Assembly (NCBI GenBank): GCA_900539145.1
Contig: UQAX01000023.1
Coordinates: forward strand, 1 to 41,841
DNA: 41,841 bases
From: an uncultured Blautia sp.
Lineage (GTDB): Bacteria > Bacillota > Clostridia > Lachnospirales > Lachnospiraceae
Reading direction: 5' to 3'
Below, piece by piece: positions 1 through 9,415 of this stretch. Both the position numbers and the translations under genes were made by a program. A model generated the notes under the pieces. The model had not been told where the DNA came from, did not search any database, and worked only from the letters and a program-made list of their open reading frames with translations. Position 1 is the first letter of the stretch; each line of letters begins with the position of its first letter.

Positions 1-17
1 CTGACAGAAACCCTTGT

Positions 18-36
18 CCCCCCCCCCCCCCCCCCC
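18..36. repeat. C19 homopolymer tract
   Basis: An uninterrupted run of 19 C (19 G on the minus strand) lies 15 bases beyond the stop codon of the diguanylate cyclase gene. No reading frame is visible across it inside the window. Long G/C homopolymers slip readily and are typical of phase-variable loci, but they are also a common place for sequencing-length errors. The partner gene, if any, would be to the left, outside the window. Confidence 0.9.
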
Positions 37-51
37 GAAAATTTTTGATTT

Positions 52-1920
52 TTATCTTTCTTTTGACATGATATAATACCTGTTTCTGCCTTGTTTTTTC
101 GCTTCATAAAGAGCTAAATCTGCCATTTTGTAAAGCTCTGCAAATGTCTTTTCTTTCGTCACAACAGCAATTCCAATGGATGCGCTGACCGTTACTGTTT
201 TTTCTCCTTCGCCATAAATTTTATGCAGAGCTCGATTTACTTTCTCTGCGCAAACCTCCAGAGCCGGAACATCCTTTGCGTCTTTTATAAACAATACAAA
301 CTCATCGCCTCCCAGTCGCCCTGCCAAATCTGTACTCCTGATAATTGACTTCATAATCATTCCACTTTCACGCAAGATTTCATCTCCTGTTATATGACCT
401 AATGTATCGTTTGCTTTTTTAAAAAAATCCAAATCCAGCAGAAATAAAGCCGACTTTTTCTCTGTCTTGTGGTTTGCCATATCTTTTAATATTCTTTCTA
501 CTTCCTGTGAGAAAAATTCTCTGTTATACAATTTAGTCAAAAAATCAACTTGGTTTTTTATACTCATTTCTTCCATCTTCTGATTTTGATATTCCTGCTC
601 ATTATAGTCTTCCAAAAAACCTACAATATGATTTTTATCTATGGTTTTAATATGAATTTTATTGTAGTCCCACTTTCCGTCTATTTTTAATTTTAAAACA
701 ACCGATTCTACACTTTTTCCATTTATGAGATTTTCGTAAACCATCTGATATTTCTCATATTCTTCTGCACATATCTTTTCATTAAGAAGCATATTTTGAG
801 GCGTAAAATAATCTAAATTTTTACATATTTTTCTTTCCTCATCCTTATTTGTATATATTGTAAGAGTTTGCTCGACAAAATTCAGTTCAAAAGGAACGTC
901 ATTTGTATGCTTTAAAACCATAAACAGAAGGGAATTCCTTGTAAATAATTTTTCATTCTGCTCCTTGATATAACCGGTAGTCACATAGATTGACCTTCCT
1001 ATCAATCCTATTCCTATCATAATCACGCCAAGCACTCCCCACAAAAGATATGAAAATGCCTGTTCGATTTTCTTTACATAATTTCCCAAATAGTCCTCTA
1101 CCAGCACCGAAAACACATACCAATTCTTAATTCCCAATGGTTCGTATGTAACATATCTGCCCTGTCCTTCAAAGGCAAAATGAAACTGTCCCGATTTTCC
1201 ACTTTCTACGTTACTTCGTATTTCTTCCATTGTTATTCCGTCAGATATTTCATATCTTTTTAATTCATCCCATATATTCATATCTTTTGCAAAAGAATAT
1301 ACATTGTTTGAACTGCTGATATACAGTCCCGTATCGTCAATAATTTGAAAATATCTCTGAGAACCTTTTGTCAGTTCAATTTTTTCAGAAATTTTAGATA
1401 TCGAGTAATATCCCCAAATTGCCCCTGTTACCTGACCATTTCTGGTGATAGGAACTGCTATCATCATAGTATCGGAAACGTCCATCACATTTGATACATA
1501 CCTTTTGTTCTTCTTCATACTATCCAAAAATTCTGTATCTTCGCTTTTTTCTACTTTCCCTGTATCATCAAGACTTGTTCCTTCTAAATTCACCACACCA
1601 ATTTTTTCAAACTGCCGCTCTTTCTTTATTTCCTTTAAATGCTCTACAATTTCATCTTGTTGATCTCCGTCATGGTCTAAAAAAGTCTTTTGACTGGCTT
1701 CCAGCTCTGATAGAAGATTTTCAATCTCTGTCTGTATCAGCTTTGTAACAAAACCGGAGGTAAATTCAATCTGCTCCATATCTTTATCCAAAAGCAGCTT
1801 ATATATCCTGTTATAGTTTAAAGTAAAAATTAAAAATATTGCTAAAATAGACAACAGCACTCCTATAACCAGAGATTTAAATTTTTTCTTTTTATTTTCA
1901 AACTTTGTATATTCGTTCAT
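52..1920 (-). CDS. Membrane-bound diguanylate cyclase (dCache-like sensor, PAS-like linker, GGDEF)
   Basis: This probably makes cyclic di-GMP from two GTP at the membrane in response to an extracellular signal. In the 622-aa form, residues 17-36 and about 288-312 are membrane segments. The roughly 250 residues between them look like an extracytoplasmic Cache-type sensor. Residues about 335-440 resemble a PAS domain, and 452-618 form the GGDEF domain. The active-site motif GGDEF (537-541) is intact, and the inhibitory I-site RxxD (528-531) lies the standard five residues upstream, so product inhibition is expected. A longer in-frame start exists at 1980, but it has no ribosome binding site and sits about 12 nt after the predicted transcription start. 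The ATG at 1920 is preceded by AGAGGGG at 3 nt and was chosen. The gene is monocistronic. The signal sensed is unknown. Confidence 0.9.
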   Translation of the reverse strand: MNEYTKFENKKKKFKSLVIGVLLSILAIFLIFTLNYNRIYKLLLDKDMEQIEFTSGFVTKLIQTEIENLLSELEASQKTFLDHDGDQQDEIVEHLKEIKKERQFEKIGVVNLEGTSLDDTGKVEKSEDTEFLDSMKKNKRYVSNVMDVSDTMMIAVPITRNGQVTGAIWGYYSISKISEKIELTKGSQRYFQIIDDTGLYISSSNNVYSFAKDMNIWDELKRYEISDGITMEEIRSNVESGKSGQFHFAFEGQGRYVTYEPLGIKNWYVFSVLVEDYLGNYVKKIEQAFSYLLWGVLGVIMIGIGLIGRSIYVTTGYIKEQNEKLFTRNSLLFMVLKHTNDVPFELNFVEQTLTIYTNKDEERKICKNLDYFTPQNMLLNEKICAEEYEKYQMVYENLINGKSVESVVLKLKIDGKWDYNKIHIKTIDKNHIVGFLEDYNEQEYQNQKMEEMSIKNQVDFLTKLYNREFFSQEVERILKDMANHKTEKKSALFLLDLDFFKKANDTLGHITGDEILRESGMIMKSIIRSTDLAGRLGGDEFVLFIKDAKDVPALEVCAEKVNRALHKIYGEGEKTVTVSASIGIAVVTKEKTFAELYKMADLALYEAKKQGRNRYYIMSKER

Positions 1921-1998
1921 AAACCCCTCTTTTATCTGTTTTCCTATTCCCCTGATTGTACCTTTTCTCCAACTTGCCAAATTCTGTCATATACTAAA

Positions 1999-2027
1999 AA
2001 TATACCATATCCGACATTTTTCAGCAA
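1999..2027 (-). promoter_or_regulatory. Promoter of the diguanylate cyclase gene
   Basis: On the minus strand TTGCTG (2022-2027) is followed after 17 bp by TATATT (1999-2004), with TG one base before the -10. The -35 box abuts the terminator of glyQS, so transcription restarts directly after it. The predicted leader is about 72 nt. Confidence 0.55.
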
Positions 2028-2028
2028 G

Positions 2029-2060
2029 AAAAACAGGAGCTGCTTTACAACAACTCCTGT
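2029..2060 (-). terminator. Intrinsic terminator of glyQS
   Basis: The minus strand carries a 10-bp stem (arms 2051-2060 and 2033-2042, one G-U pair) with an 8-nt loop. It is followed by TTTTTCTT. It lies 16 nt past the glyQS stop codon. Confidence 0.85.
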
Positions 2061-2076
2061 CTTTTACAAGCTTTTC

Positions 2077-3471
2077 TTAGAATACAAATTTTTCTTCGAA
2101 ATATGCTTTTAAATCTTCAATTTTTACTCTTTCCTGTTCCATTGTGTCACGATCACGTACAGTAACAGCTCCGTCTGTTTCGGAGTCGAAGTCGTAAGTT
2201 ACACAGAATGGTGTACCGATTTCATCCTGACGACGGTAACGTTTACCGATATTTCCTCTGTCATCAAATTCACAGTTGTATTTCTTGGATAACTGTTCAA
2301 ATACCTTTAACGCACCTTCGTTTAACTTCTTAGATAATGGAAGCACACCGATTTTCACAGGCGCTAATGCAGGGTGGAAACGAAGCACAGTACGAACATC
2401 GTTCTTTTCTGCGTCTAACACTTCTTCGTCATAAGCGCTGCAAAGGAATGCAAGTACCATACGGTCAGCGCCCAGTGAAGGCTCGATAACGTAAGGAATG
2501 TATTTCTGGTTTGTTTCATCATCAAAGTAAGTCATATCCTGTCCGGAAACATTCTGGTGCTGTGTCAGGTCGTAATCTGTTCTGTCAGCAATACCCCAAA
2601 GCTCGCCCCAGCCAAATGGGAAAAGGAACTCTACGTCTGTGGTTGCTTTACTGTAAAAGCTTAATTCCTCTTTGTCATGGTCACGGTAACGAATTTCTTC
2701 GTCTTTTAATCCCAGACTATGCAGCCAGTCAAGGCAGAACTGCTTCCAGTATGCAAACCATTCTAAGTCTGTATCCGGTTTGCAGAAGAATTCCAGTTCC
2801 ATCTGTTCAAATTCACGGGTACGGAATGTAAAGTTACCCGGTGTAATTTCATTACGGAAAGATTTACCAATCTGTGCAATACCGAAAGGAAGCTTCTTTC
2901 TGGATGTTCTCTGTACGTTTTTAAAGTTTACAAAGATACCCTGCGCTGTTTCCGGTCTTAAATATACTGTATTTTTCGCATCCTCTGTAACACCTTGGAA
3001 AGTTTTAAACATCAGGTTAAACTGACGAATATCTGTAAAGTTATGTTTTCCGCAGGTAGGACATGGAATTTGATGTTCTTCGATGAAATCCTTCATCTGT
3101 TCCTGTGACCACGCATCTACGCTTCCTTCAATGGCAATTCCCTTTTCTGCACAGTAATCCTCGATAATCTTATCTGCACGGAAACGTTCATGACACTCTT
3201 TACAATCCATCAACGGATCAGAGAAGCCTCCTAAATGTCCTGAAGCAACCCATGTCTGTGGGTTCATTAAAATGGCACAGTCAACACCTACATTGTATGG
3301 GCTTTCCATTACGAATTTCTGCCACCATGCTCTTTTTACATTGTTTTTCAATTCTACACCGAGATTTCCATAATCCCATGTATTTGCCAGACCTCCGTAA
3401 ATTTCAGAACCCGGATATACAAATCCTCTGGATTTTGCAAGTGCAACAATCTTTTCCATTGTCTTTTCCAT
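2077..3471 (-). CDS. glyQS: Glycyl-tRNA synthetase, single-chain class II
   Basis: It charges tRNA-Gly with glycine in the cytoplasm. The 464-aa length and sequence match the homodimeric bacterial/archaeal-type GlyRS, not the alpha2-beta2 type. Visible marks are the N-terminal RGFVYPGSEIYGG segment, Cys pairs CKEC (90-93) and CPTC (137-140) that look like a zinc site, LRPETAQG (171-178), class II motif 2 beginning FRNE (205), and motif 3 near SLGADRM. The C-terminal anticodon-binding domain starts with LAPVKIGVLPLS. The ATG at 3471 has GAGGAG 8 nt upstream. The gene has its own promoter and terminator. The leader of about 60 nt is too short for a T-box, although T-boxes control many Firmicute glyQS genes. 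Confidence 0.97.
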   Translation of the reverse strand: MEKTMEKIVALAKSRGFVYPGSEIYGGLANTWDYGNLGVELKNNVKRAWWQKFVMESPYNVGVDCAILMNPQTWVASGHLGGFSDPLMDCKECHERFRADKIIEDYCAEKGIAIEGSVDAWSQEQMKDFIEEHQIPCPTCGKHNFTDIRQFNLMFKTFQGVTEDAKNTVYLRPETAQGIFVNFKNVQRTSRKKLPFGIAQIGKSFRNEITPGNFTFRTREFEQMELEFFCKPDTDLEWFAYWKQFCLDWLHSLGLKDEEIRYRDHDKEELSFYSKATTDVEFLFPFGWGELWGIADRTDYDLTQHQNVSGQDMTYFDDETNQKYIPYVIEPSLGADRMVLAFLCSAYDEEVLDAEKNDVRTVLRFHPALAPVKIGVLPLSKKLNEGALKVFEQLSKKYNCEFDDRGNIGKRYRRQDEIGTPFCVTYDFDSETDGAVTVRDRDTMEQERVKIEDLKAYFEEKFVF

Positions 3472-3536
3472 TGTACAATCTCCTCTATTTTACATTTTTT
3501 CAAAATACTGTTATGGCATTTTTGTTTATGAAGCCT

Positions 3537-3565
3537 ATTATACCTGTTAAGTAACAGGTTTTCAA
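3537..3565 (-). promoter_or_regulatory. Promoter of glyQS with a dyad in the spacer
   Basis: On the minus strand TTGAAA (3560-3565), a 17-bp spacer, then TATAAT (3537-3542). The spacer contains a perfect 6-bp inverted repeat, CCTGTT-ACTT-AACAGG (3543-3558), lying exactly between the two boxes. That is where a repressor would act, but it may be chance. Confidence 0.7.
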
Positions 3566-3589
3566 CCTCTAAAGAAGATATTTTATTCT

Positions 3590-6500
3590 TTACACCATCT
3601 TTCCGGACGCATCTACATAATAACCGCCAATCCACTGATTGCTTGCCATGGTTCCGTCTGCATTCAGATAATACCAATCATCTCCTACAAGCGCCCAGCC
3701 GGTGCACATTGCTCCCCACTGATCCATATAGTACCAGTGTCCGCCTACTGACACCCAACCGGTACACATTGCTCCACTGTCGTTCAAGTAATACCATGTA
3801 TCTCCTACAAATAACCAACCAGTGCACATTGCTCCGCTGTTGTTCATGTAATACCATGTATCTCCTACAAGTACCCAACCGGTCTGCATTGCTCCGCTGT
3901 TGTTCATGTAATACCATGTATCTCCTACAAGTACCCAACCGGTCTGCATTGCTCCGCTGTTGTTCATGTAATACCATGTATCTCCTACAAGTACCCAACC
4001 GGTCTGCATTGCTCCGCTGTTGTTCATGTAATACCATGTATCTCCTACAAGTACCCAACCGGTCTGCATTGCTCCGCTGTTGTTCATGTAATACCATGTA
4101 TCTCCTACAAGTACCCAACCGGTCTGCATTGCTCCGCTGTTGTTCATGTAATACCATGTATCTCCTACAAGTACCCAACCGGTCTGCATTGCTCCCCATT
4201 GGTCCATATAATACCAATGTCCGTCTACTGACACCCAGCCGGTGCACATTGCTCCCCACTGGTCCATATAGTACCAATGTCCGTCTACTGCTGCCCAACC
4301 GGTTACCATGATACCATTATCGTCCATGTAATACCAATGATTTCCTGTATATAACCATCCGATTACTTTTTGTCCGTTTTCATAGTATTCCCAGCCGTTT
4401 TCTGTCTCTTTCCAACCTTCATTTTCTACTATTTCTACTTTTTCTAATTGCTCTTGTGCTGTTTCCAGTTTTGCCTTTGCTTCTTCTGCCTGCTGCTGTG
4501 TCATCGGTTTGCCGAGAAGTGCTTTTGCTTCTTCGTAAGCTGCCTTAAAGACTTTATAAGTTTCCGGTGTATAATCACTTTCTGCTGCCAAAATCTCTTC
4601 TGCTTCTTTCAGCGCTACGTTTAATGCGTCTAAGTCTAATTCCTTTAAGCCTGCCTCTGCTGTTGCCAATTCCTCTGCTGCTTTATTAACCTGTTCCTGA
4701 CTTTCTGGATTTTTCAGAGTGTTTTCTGCTACTTCTAAAGCTTCTTTTAATACTTCTACTGTTGCACTGTCATATTTGTTCGGTTCAGCCTCAGCATTTT
4801 TTATCAGCTCTTTGGCAGATGCGATTTTTTCCTCTAAAACTCCTGTATCAATTGTGATGTCTTCTTTTGTTCCGTATACTTCCAGCTCTGTAATCGAAAC
4901 GCTGCTTCCTGCTGCATTGGTATTCAAACCGTCTTTCGGGAAGGACAGACGCACATATCTTGCATTTTTTGCTTCCTCTAATTTGAAATCGTCTACAACA
5001 TTAAGGTCATTTGAAGAATTTCTCTTTATAGTTTTTACAGTTTCCCATGTGTTTTTATCTGCTGAAACCTCTACTGTATAATTTGTAGGCCATACTTTCT
5101 TGAAATAGGAAACTTTAATTTCATCTATGGTATTTTTGCCTGCACCTAAATCTACAACAATATACTGATCTTTTGGTTCTCCGCCTAATCCCAGCTTACT
5201 GTTCAAAGGTCCGCTGCTCCATCTGGTATCTGCTTTTCCATCAACAGCGTATTCTCCTACATAATCTGTTTTACTTCCGTCAAAGTCTGTTTCTACATCA
5301 GAAACTTCTACTTTCTGATTTAAGGCAAGATTTGTTCTTTCCGGATTTTCAGGCTCTGTTCCTCCCTCGCCTACAATTACATGAACCTGTGCTTCCAGAG
5401 CTTCCGGATTTACGAGGCTGTAATTGATTGGCAAAGTGCCTGTCACAGTAATATCTGCCGGTTTTGATGTATCAATTTTTTCTGTATCCCATGTTGGAAT
5501 AACTTTTAATGGCTGTTCTTTTTCTTCTCCTGCTTTTACGGTTGTTTCTACTAATGCAGGTAATGCTACATTTTCTGCGTTTACTTCTGCATTTACATTT
5601 TCAAGCTCTGCTACGGAAGTATAGCTTACCGGTACATGACGTCTCACGCCGTTTACTGTCAGTTCTTTTAATCCGATACAGTTACCTGCTGCATTGGCAT
5701 TGATGCTTCTAAAGAGAATTCTCACATATCTGGCTGCTACCGGCTGTGCAAGTTCTTCTTTTACAGTATCTACCGGATTTGTAGATCCATTATTTTCTTT
5801 AGTAATAGTTTTAACAGTCACCCAGTTTTCCTTGTCGTTAGATACCTGTACATCATAATCGGTTGGATATACTTTGTTATAGTAGCTCATTTTGATTTCG
5901 GAAATCATATTTGTATAAGTTCCTAAATCAACAATAATCCACTGTGGGCTCTTAGCTCCGCTGCCTTTTAATGCTGCACTGTCCCATTTTGTATTTTCGT
6001 CCCCGTCTACTGCACTTTCCGGTTTTACGTTATTTGTTTCAATACCGGATACTTCTACCGGCTGTTTCAGTGCAAGGTTTACTGTTTCTTTTGAGTCTTC
6101 CACACCCGGATCAACAGGAATGTTTTCAACTGCCTGTCCTACGTCACCGGATGGATTTTCACCGTATTTGAGAATGATTTCATTTAATTTTACGTCTTTT
6201 CCTTTTGGGAATTCAAATCTCACTGCATGAACATTTTCTTCCCATCCTTTAAATTCCTGTGTAGTTTTTGTCAGCTTTCCTAAATCTTTTGTTTTTTCGT
6301 CTGCTGTTTTTAAAGTAACCTTTGCTTCACAGGAACCTGCCTGCAATACGGTAAAGCTGTCCAGATTTACATTATCTGTAATTCTGTATTCCAGATAACT
6401 CTTATCATCTGTCTGTGAAATCTGGAATACCGTTGCCAGATTTTTGTCTGTCAAAGCTTTCTTATCTGCTTTTTTATCGCTTGTCAGAGCAAAATCAGGA

Positions 6501-9301
6501 GAAATTGTTCCCGGCGCTTTCTGACCTTTATTTACTTCCACTTCAAAGATTTTTAATGGATTGTTGTTATTTGCTGTTACCTCCAGACGAACATAACGTC
6601 CTTCTTTTCCTTTGGCATCTGCTTTGTACTCTCTGCGAGGAGGATTTACTGTTCCGCTTTCACTGTTCCATGTGGCAACTTTTTCAAAATCTTTGTTGTT
6701 TTTAGAAACAGATACCTTGGCATCGTAAATTTTCTGGTCTCCGTCTGCTGTCCAGAAGGTAATGTCATTGATTGCCTGTGTTCTTCCTAAATCAACGGTA
6801 ATATAGTCTCCTGTTTTCTGTGCTCCTTTTGTCAGGGCAAAAGTCTCAGCATTACCGTCAAACATCTCATCCCATGAACCGGACTGAAGCTCTTTGATAT
6901 TTGTTCCTTTTACAGACATGGATACTGCTCTGTTTTCAATTACTGCCGCCAGCTTTTTCACCATGGCAGTTACCGGTTTCTCTCCTTTGTTTACCAGACG
7001 CAAATATCTTGCTTCTATATTTTTCTGTAAATCTCCCGGTTCTACTTCTTTCCAGTCATCCCCGTAAAGAGCATATTCTAATGTCAGACCTGATACATCA
7101 GAGCCTTCCAGAATAACTTTGGAAATTTCTGCAATTTCTTTTGTTTTAATACCGATATACTGATTTTTTTCAAGTGTTACTTTTACATTGCGAACACCAT
7201 ATTCTTTTTCATCAATGGTCAATGGTGTTTTTGCATATTTACTCACATTTGTATAAATTCTGTCCGCAGGTGTTTCTGCATTTCCTGTTGCCAGAAGCTC
7301 ATCTACCACTGCTTTTACATCTTCCATACAAGCATTGACAAATGGAACCAGTCTGCGGCTTCCTGCTTTTACAGACTGTGTACCGCCTGCCGGGAATTGG
7401 TAAGTACGTTTGTTGTAAGTATTCATTTCTGCTGATGCATCAGAGAAGTTTTGCCATACAATACCCATATCCGGTTCTGCCTTTGCCATTTCTTCCTGTG
7501 CCTGTAAAATATATTCTCCTGCTTTTACTACATTTTCAAGAGCCTGCAACCAGCCTTCGCCGCCTTCACGGTTACCCGGATTGGTAAGTTCCTGTACCAA
7601 AGCTTTGTTTGTACAATTTTCTGTAAAAGTTTTAATTGCATCACGAATATGTGCAAATTCTGCTTTTAAATTTTTTACTTCCTGCATATCTGCTGTAAAA
7701 GTATTTCCTTGTACTGCTTTCTGAATTGTATCCAGTGTTTCTGCAAGATATAAAGACTCCTCAAAACCTTTTGGTACACGTCCTGAACCCGGACAGTTGG
7801 ATACGTTTCTTGCAATAGTCAGATACGCATCATAAACCTCCGGTTGTAAGTATTTAAAGCACTGCTCCCATACTTCTTCTGTATGCTTTGAATAATCATT
7901 TACATTCCAGAAATAAGATGCCAACTGGAATAATGCTACTTTATCCGCCTCTGCAAAGTGGATTGGGTTTGATACAGCGCCTGCCAATCCTGTAATATTA
8001 TCACGGATATAATGAGCGCTGCTGCCTAAAAAGATACCTGATTTTGCGTGCTCATTACATGGATAATTTACCCAGAATACCGGAGAGTGTCCTGTTTTTT
8101 CCTTTGCATAAGTGATAGACTCCTGCGTAAACGGAGAGTTTACATCTTGTCCGGTCCAGAAAATCAAAACGTCTTTGTCAAATTTTTTCAGAGTTTCCAG
8201 TTCTTTCTGTCCGCTTGCTCCCTGTGACCATGCCACATTATAGCCCTGAGGACAATAAATAATCGGTTTACATCCTTTTGCTTTAATGTATTCCTCGTTT
8301 AATTCATTCACAAGACGAACAACCAGTTCCGGTGAACCTGCTCCAAAGTCATCGTTTAAGATGCAGAAACGGCGTACCCCAATATCATATAACTGGTCAA
8401 ATTTTGCCATGAGTTTTTTCTTTCTTGCCTGATATTCTTCTTCCTGATTATCTTGCAAGCCTCTTAACATATCTCCAATATGTACCGCCCATGAAAATTC
8501 TGTTTTATTCTTCTCCTGTAATGCCACCAGTTCTTTAAACTGATTTAAGATATCATCCGGATAAAGTTCTGCCCATTTAGAGGTGTGATATGCGTCTGTC
8601 TTGGATGCGTATACATACAAATTCATCTTCACATCTCTGGTAAACTCCATCAGGCTCTTTCTTTGCTCGTGTGTCCAGCTTCCATAAAATCCTTCAATAT
8701 AGCCTCTGGCATCAATAGAAGCATAGTCCTGAATTTCTACCGGATAAAATTTCTCTCCGTTAAAGGAAGAAAACATCATTTTTAAAGTAGCTACCCCATA
8801 AAATGCCGCTTCCGTATCTTTTCCCAAGATGATAATATCTTCTCCGTCTGCACTCAATGCGTAGCCGCCGCTTTGTTCAAAGAGTTTTTCATCTAATTTC
8901 TTGTCGGCAAAGTATTTATCGGCTTCATCTCCGCTTCCCTTTACACCAATGATAATATCACTGCCGTCTCCTGCTTTTTTCTCTTTCTTCGGGGTTCTGT
9001 CAAAGTCCTCCAAGACTTCATTCAAGTAGTCGTTTGTAGCTTTGTCTACCTTTTCGCCGCTTACCACACCCACGTTCTTATCCATGTCAAATTCTGTCTT
9101 TGAGGGATATTCAATTTTCTGGGGAACAGGATAAATCTGGTAAGCATCTCCTGTTGTTGTACCATCTTCCGGTTTCCAATCTGATACCCAAGGAGATTTT
9201 TCTTCTTGTTCTGCCTCCGGTACAGGCGCAGCCCCAACAGGTGTCTGAATTAACATTGTTCCTGCCAGCATGGTACTGCAAACTTGTTTCCATCGTTTCA
9301 T
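3590..9301 (-). CDS. Secreted GH84 beta-N-acetylglucosaminidase with CBM32-like, Ig-like, FIVAR and choline-binding-type repeats
   Basis: It probably removes terminal beta-linked GlcNAc from mucin or hyaluronan-type host glycans at the cell surface (NagH/NagJ family). In the 1903-aa form: signal peptide 1-24; a GH20b-like domain about 55-195; the GH84 catalytic domain about 198-500, with GFYGSW, KMNLYVYASKTDAYH and the catalytic Asp pair NDDFG (D317, D318); a helical region to about 690; F5/8-type-C (CBM32-like) modules about 795-925, 1075-1220 and 1325-1480; a Big_4-like Ig domain about 1228-1312; two FIVAR-like helical repeats about 1487-1625; and about 13 WYY-type cell-wall-binding repeats 1629-1903. 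There is no LPXTG, so attachment is by the repeats. Start: the ATG at 9316 overlaps the ribosome binding site (GGAGG) of the ATG at 9301, so 9301 was chosen. A palindromic operator candidate lies upstream. Confidence 0.93.
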   Translation of the reverse strand: MKRWKQVCSTMLAGTMLIQTPVGAAPVPEAEQEEKSPWVSDWKPEDGTTTGDAYQIYPVPQKIEYPSKTEFDMDKNVGVVSGEKVDKATNDYLNEVLEDFDRTPKKEKKAGDGSDIIIGVKGSGDEADKYFADKKLDEKLFEQSGGYALSADGEDIIILGKDTEAAFYGVATLKMMFSSFNGEKFYPVEIQDYASIDARGYIEGFYGSWTHEQRKSLMEFTRDVKMNLYVYASKTDAYHTSKWAELYPDDILNQFKELVALQEKNKTEFSWAVHIGDMLRGLQDNQEEEYQARKKKLMAKFDQLYDIGVRRFCILNDDFGAGSPELVVRLVNELNEEYIKAKGCKPIIYCPQGYNVAWSQGASGQKELETLKKFDKDVLIFWTGQDVNSPFTQESITYAKEKTGHSPVFWVNYPCNEHAKSGIFLGSSAHYIRDNITGLAGAVSNPIHFAEADKVALFQLASYFWNVNDYSKHTEEVWEQCFKYLQPEVYDAYLTIARNVSNCPGSGRVPKGFEESLYLAETLDTIQKAVQGNTFTADMQEVKNLKAEFAHIRDAIKTFTENCTNKALVQELTNPGNREGGEGWLQALENVVKAGEYILQAQEEMAKAEPDMGIVWQNFSDASAEMNTYNKRTYQFPAGGTQSVKAGSRRLVPFVNACMEDVKAVVDELLATGNAETPADRIYTNVSKYAKTPLTIDEKEYGVRNVKVTLEKNQYIGIKTKEIAEISKVILEGSDVSGLTLEYALYGDDWKEVEPGDLQKNIEARYLRLVNKGEKPVTAMVKKLAAVIENRAVSMSVKGTNIKELQSGSWDEMFDGNAETFALTKGAQKTGDYITVDLGRTQAINDITFWTADGDQKIYDAKVSVSKNNKDFEKVATWNSESGTVNPPRREYKADAKGKEGRYVRLEVTANNNNPLKIFEVEVNKGQKAPGTISPDFALTSDKKADKKALTDKNLATVFQISQTDDKSYLEYRITDNVNLDSFTVLQAGSCEAKVTLKTADEKTKDLGKLTKTTQEFKGWEENVHAVRFEFPKGKDVKLNEIILKYGENPSGDVGQAVENIPVDPGVEDSKETVNLALKQPVEVSGIETNNVKPESAVDGDENTKWDSAALKGSGAKSPQWIIVDLGTYTNMISEIKMSYYNKVYPTDYDVQVSNDKENWVTVKTITKENNGSTNPVDTVKEELAQPVAARYVRILFRSINANAAGNCIGLKELTVNGVRRHVPVSYTSVAELENVNAEVNAENVALPALVETTVKAGEEKEQPLKVIPTWDTEKIDTSKPADITVTGTLPINYSLVNPEALEAQVHVIVGEGGTEPENPERTNLALNQKVEVSDVETDFDGSKTDYVGEYAVDGKADTRWSSGPLNSKLGLGGEPKDQYIVVDLGAGKNTIDEIKVSYFKKVWPTNYTVEVSADKNTWETVKTIKRNSSNDLNVVDDFKLEEAKNARYVRLSFPKDGLNTNAAGSSVSITELEVYGTKEDITIDTGVLEEKIASAKELIKNAEAEPNKYDSATVEVLKEALEVAENTLKNPESQEQVNKAAEELATAEAGLKELDLDALNVALKEAEEILAAESDYTPETYKVFKAAYEEAKALLGKPMTQQQAEEAKAKLETAQEQLEKVEIVENEGWKETENGWEYYENGQKVIGWLYTGNHWYYMDDNGIMVTGWAAVDGHWYYMDQWGAMCTGWVSVDGHWYYMDQWGAMQTGWVLVGDTWYYMNNSGAMQTGWVLVGDTWYYMNNSGAMQTGWVLVGDTWYYMNNSGAMQTGWVLVGDTWYYMNNSGAMQTGWVLVGDTWYYMNNSGAMQTGWVLVGDTWYYMNNSGAMCTGWLFVGDTWYYLNDSGAMCTGWVSVGGHWYYMDQWGAMCTGWALVGDDWYYLNADGTMASNQWIGGYYVDASGKMV
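3827..4195 (-). repeat. Perfect 60-bp tandem array (6.15 copies) inside the GH84 gene
   Basis: The 60-bp unit repeats without a single mismatch over 369 bp and encodes six identical 20-aa cell-wall-binding repeats (residues 1706-1825 of the 1903-aa form). Units on either side encode diverged versions of the same motif. Identity at synonymous sites shows recent expansion or ongoing homogenisation, so copy number is likely to differ between strains and may be collapsed or expanded in assemblies. Confidence 0.97.
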
Positions 9302-9343
9302 GTCGCATTCCTCCATTTTTATATATAGTTTCTATATTTTACA

Positions 9344-9372
9344 TATTAACCTATTACATCTTTTTAAGGCAA
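9344..9372 (-). promoter_or_regulatory. Possible promoter of the GH84 gene
   Basis: On the minus strand TTGCCT (9367-9372) is followed after 17 bp by TTAATA (9344-9349). The surrounding 9302-9535 stretch is very AT-rich and several weaker boxes exist, so this assignment is tentative. Confidence 0.35.
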
Positions 9373-9405
9373 TAATTTTTTCGGTACTTTATCCATATTT
9401 TTCCG

Positions 9406-9415
9406 CAAACGTTTG
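9406..9415. promoter_or_regulatory. Palindrome CAAACGTTTG, candidate LacI-type operator
   Basis: A perfect 10-bp palindrome with a central CG lies about 34 bp upstream of the possible -35 box of the GH84 gene. LacI-family operators often have this form. It departs from the CcpA cre consensus at the outer positions on both sides, so a carbon-catabolite site is less likely than a dedicated regulator. Confidence 0.35.

Noticed and set aside
1921..1980. Upstream in-frame start (ATG 1980) of the diguanylate cyclase
   Set aside because: No ribosome binding site, and it lies only about 12 nt after the predicted transcription start; ATG 1920 has AGAGGGG.
3472..3589. T-box riboswitch before glyQS
   Set aside because: Only about 118 bp is available to the upstream gene and the predicted leader is about 60 nt, with none of the T-box stem or AGGGUGGNACCGCG-like core.
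3827..4195. CRISPR array
   Set aside because: The repeats are contiguous 60-bp units with no unique spacers and are in frame within a coding region.
3643..4311. Long open frames on both strands over the repeat array (222 aa plus strand, 206 aa minus strand in another frame)
   Set aside because: They exist only because a 60-bp repeat without stops in several frames lies inside the GH84 gene; composition is that of a shifted or antisense WYY repeat and there is no ribosome binding site.
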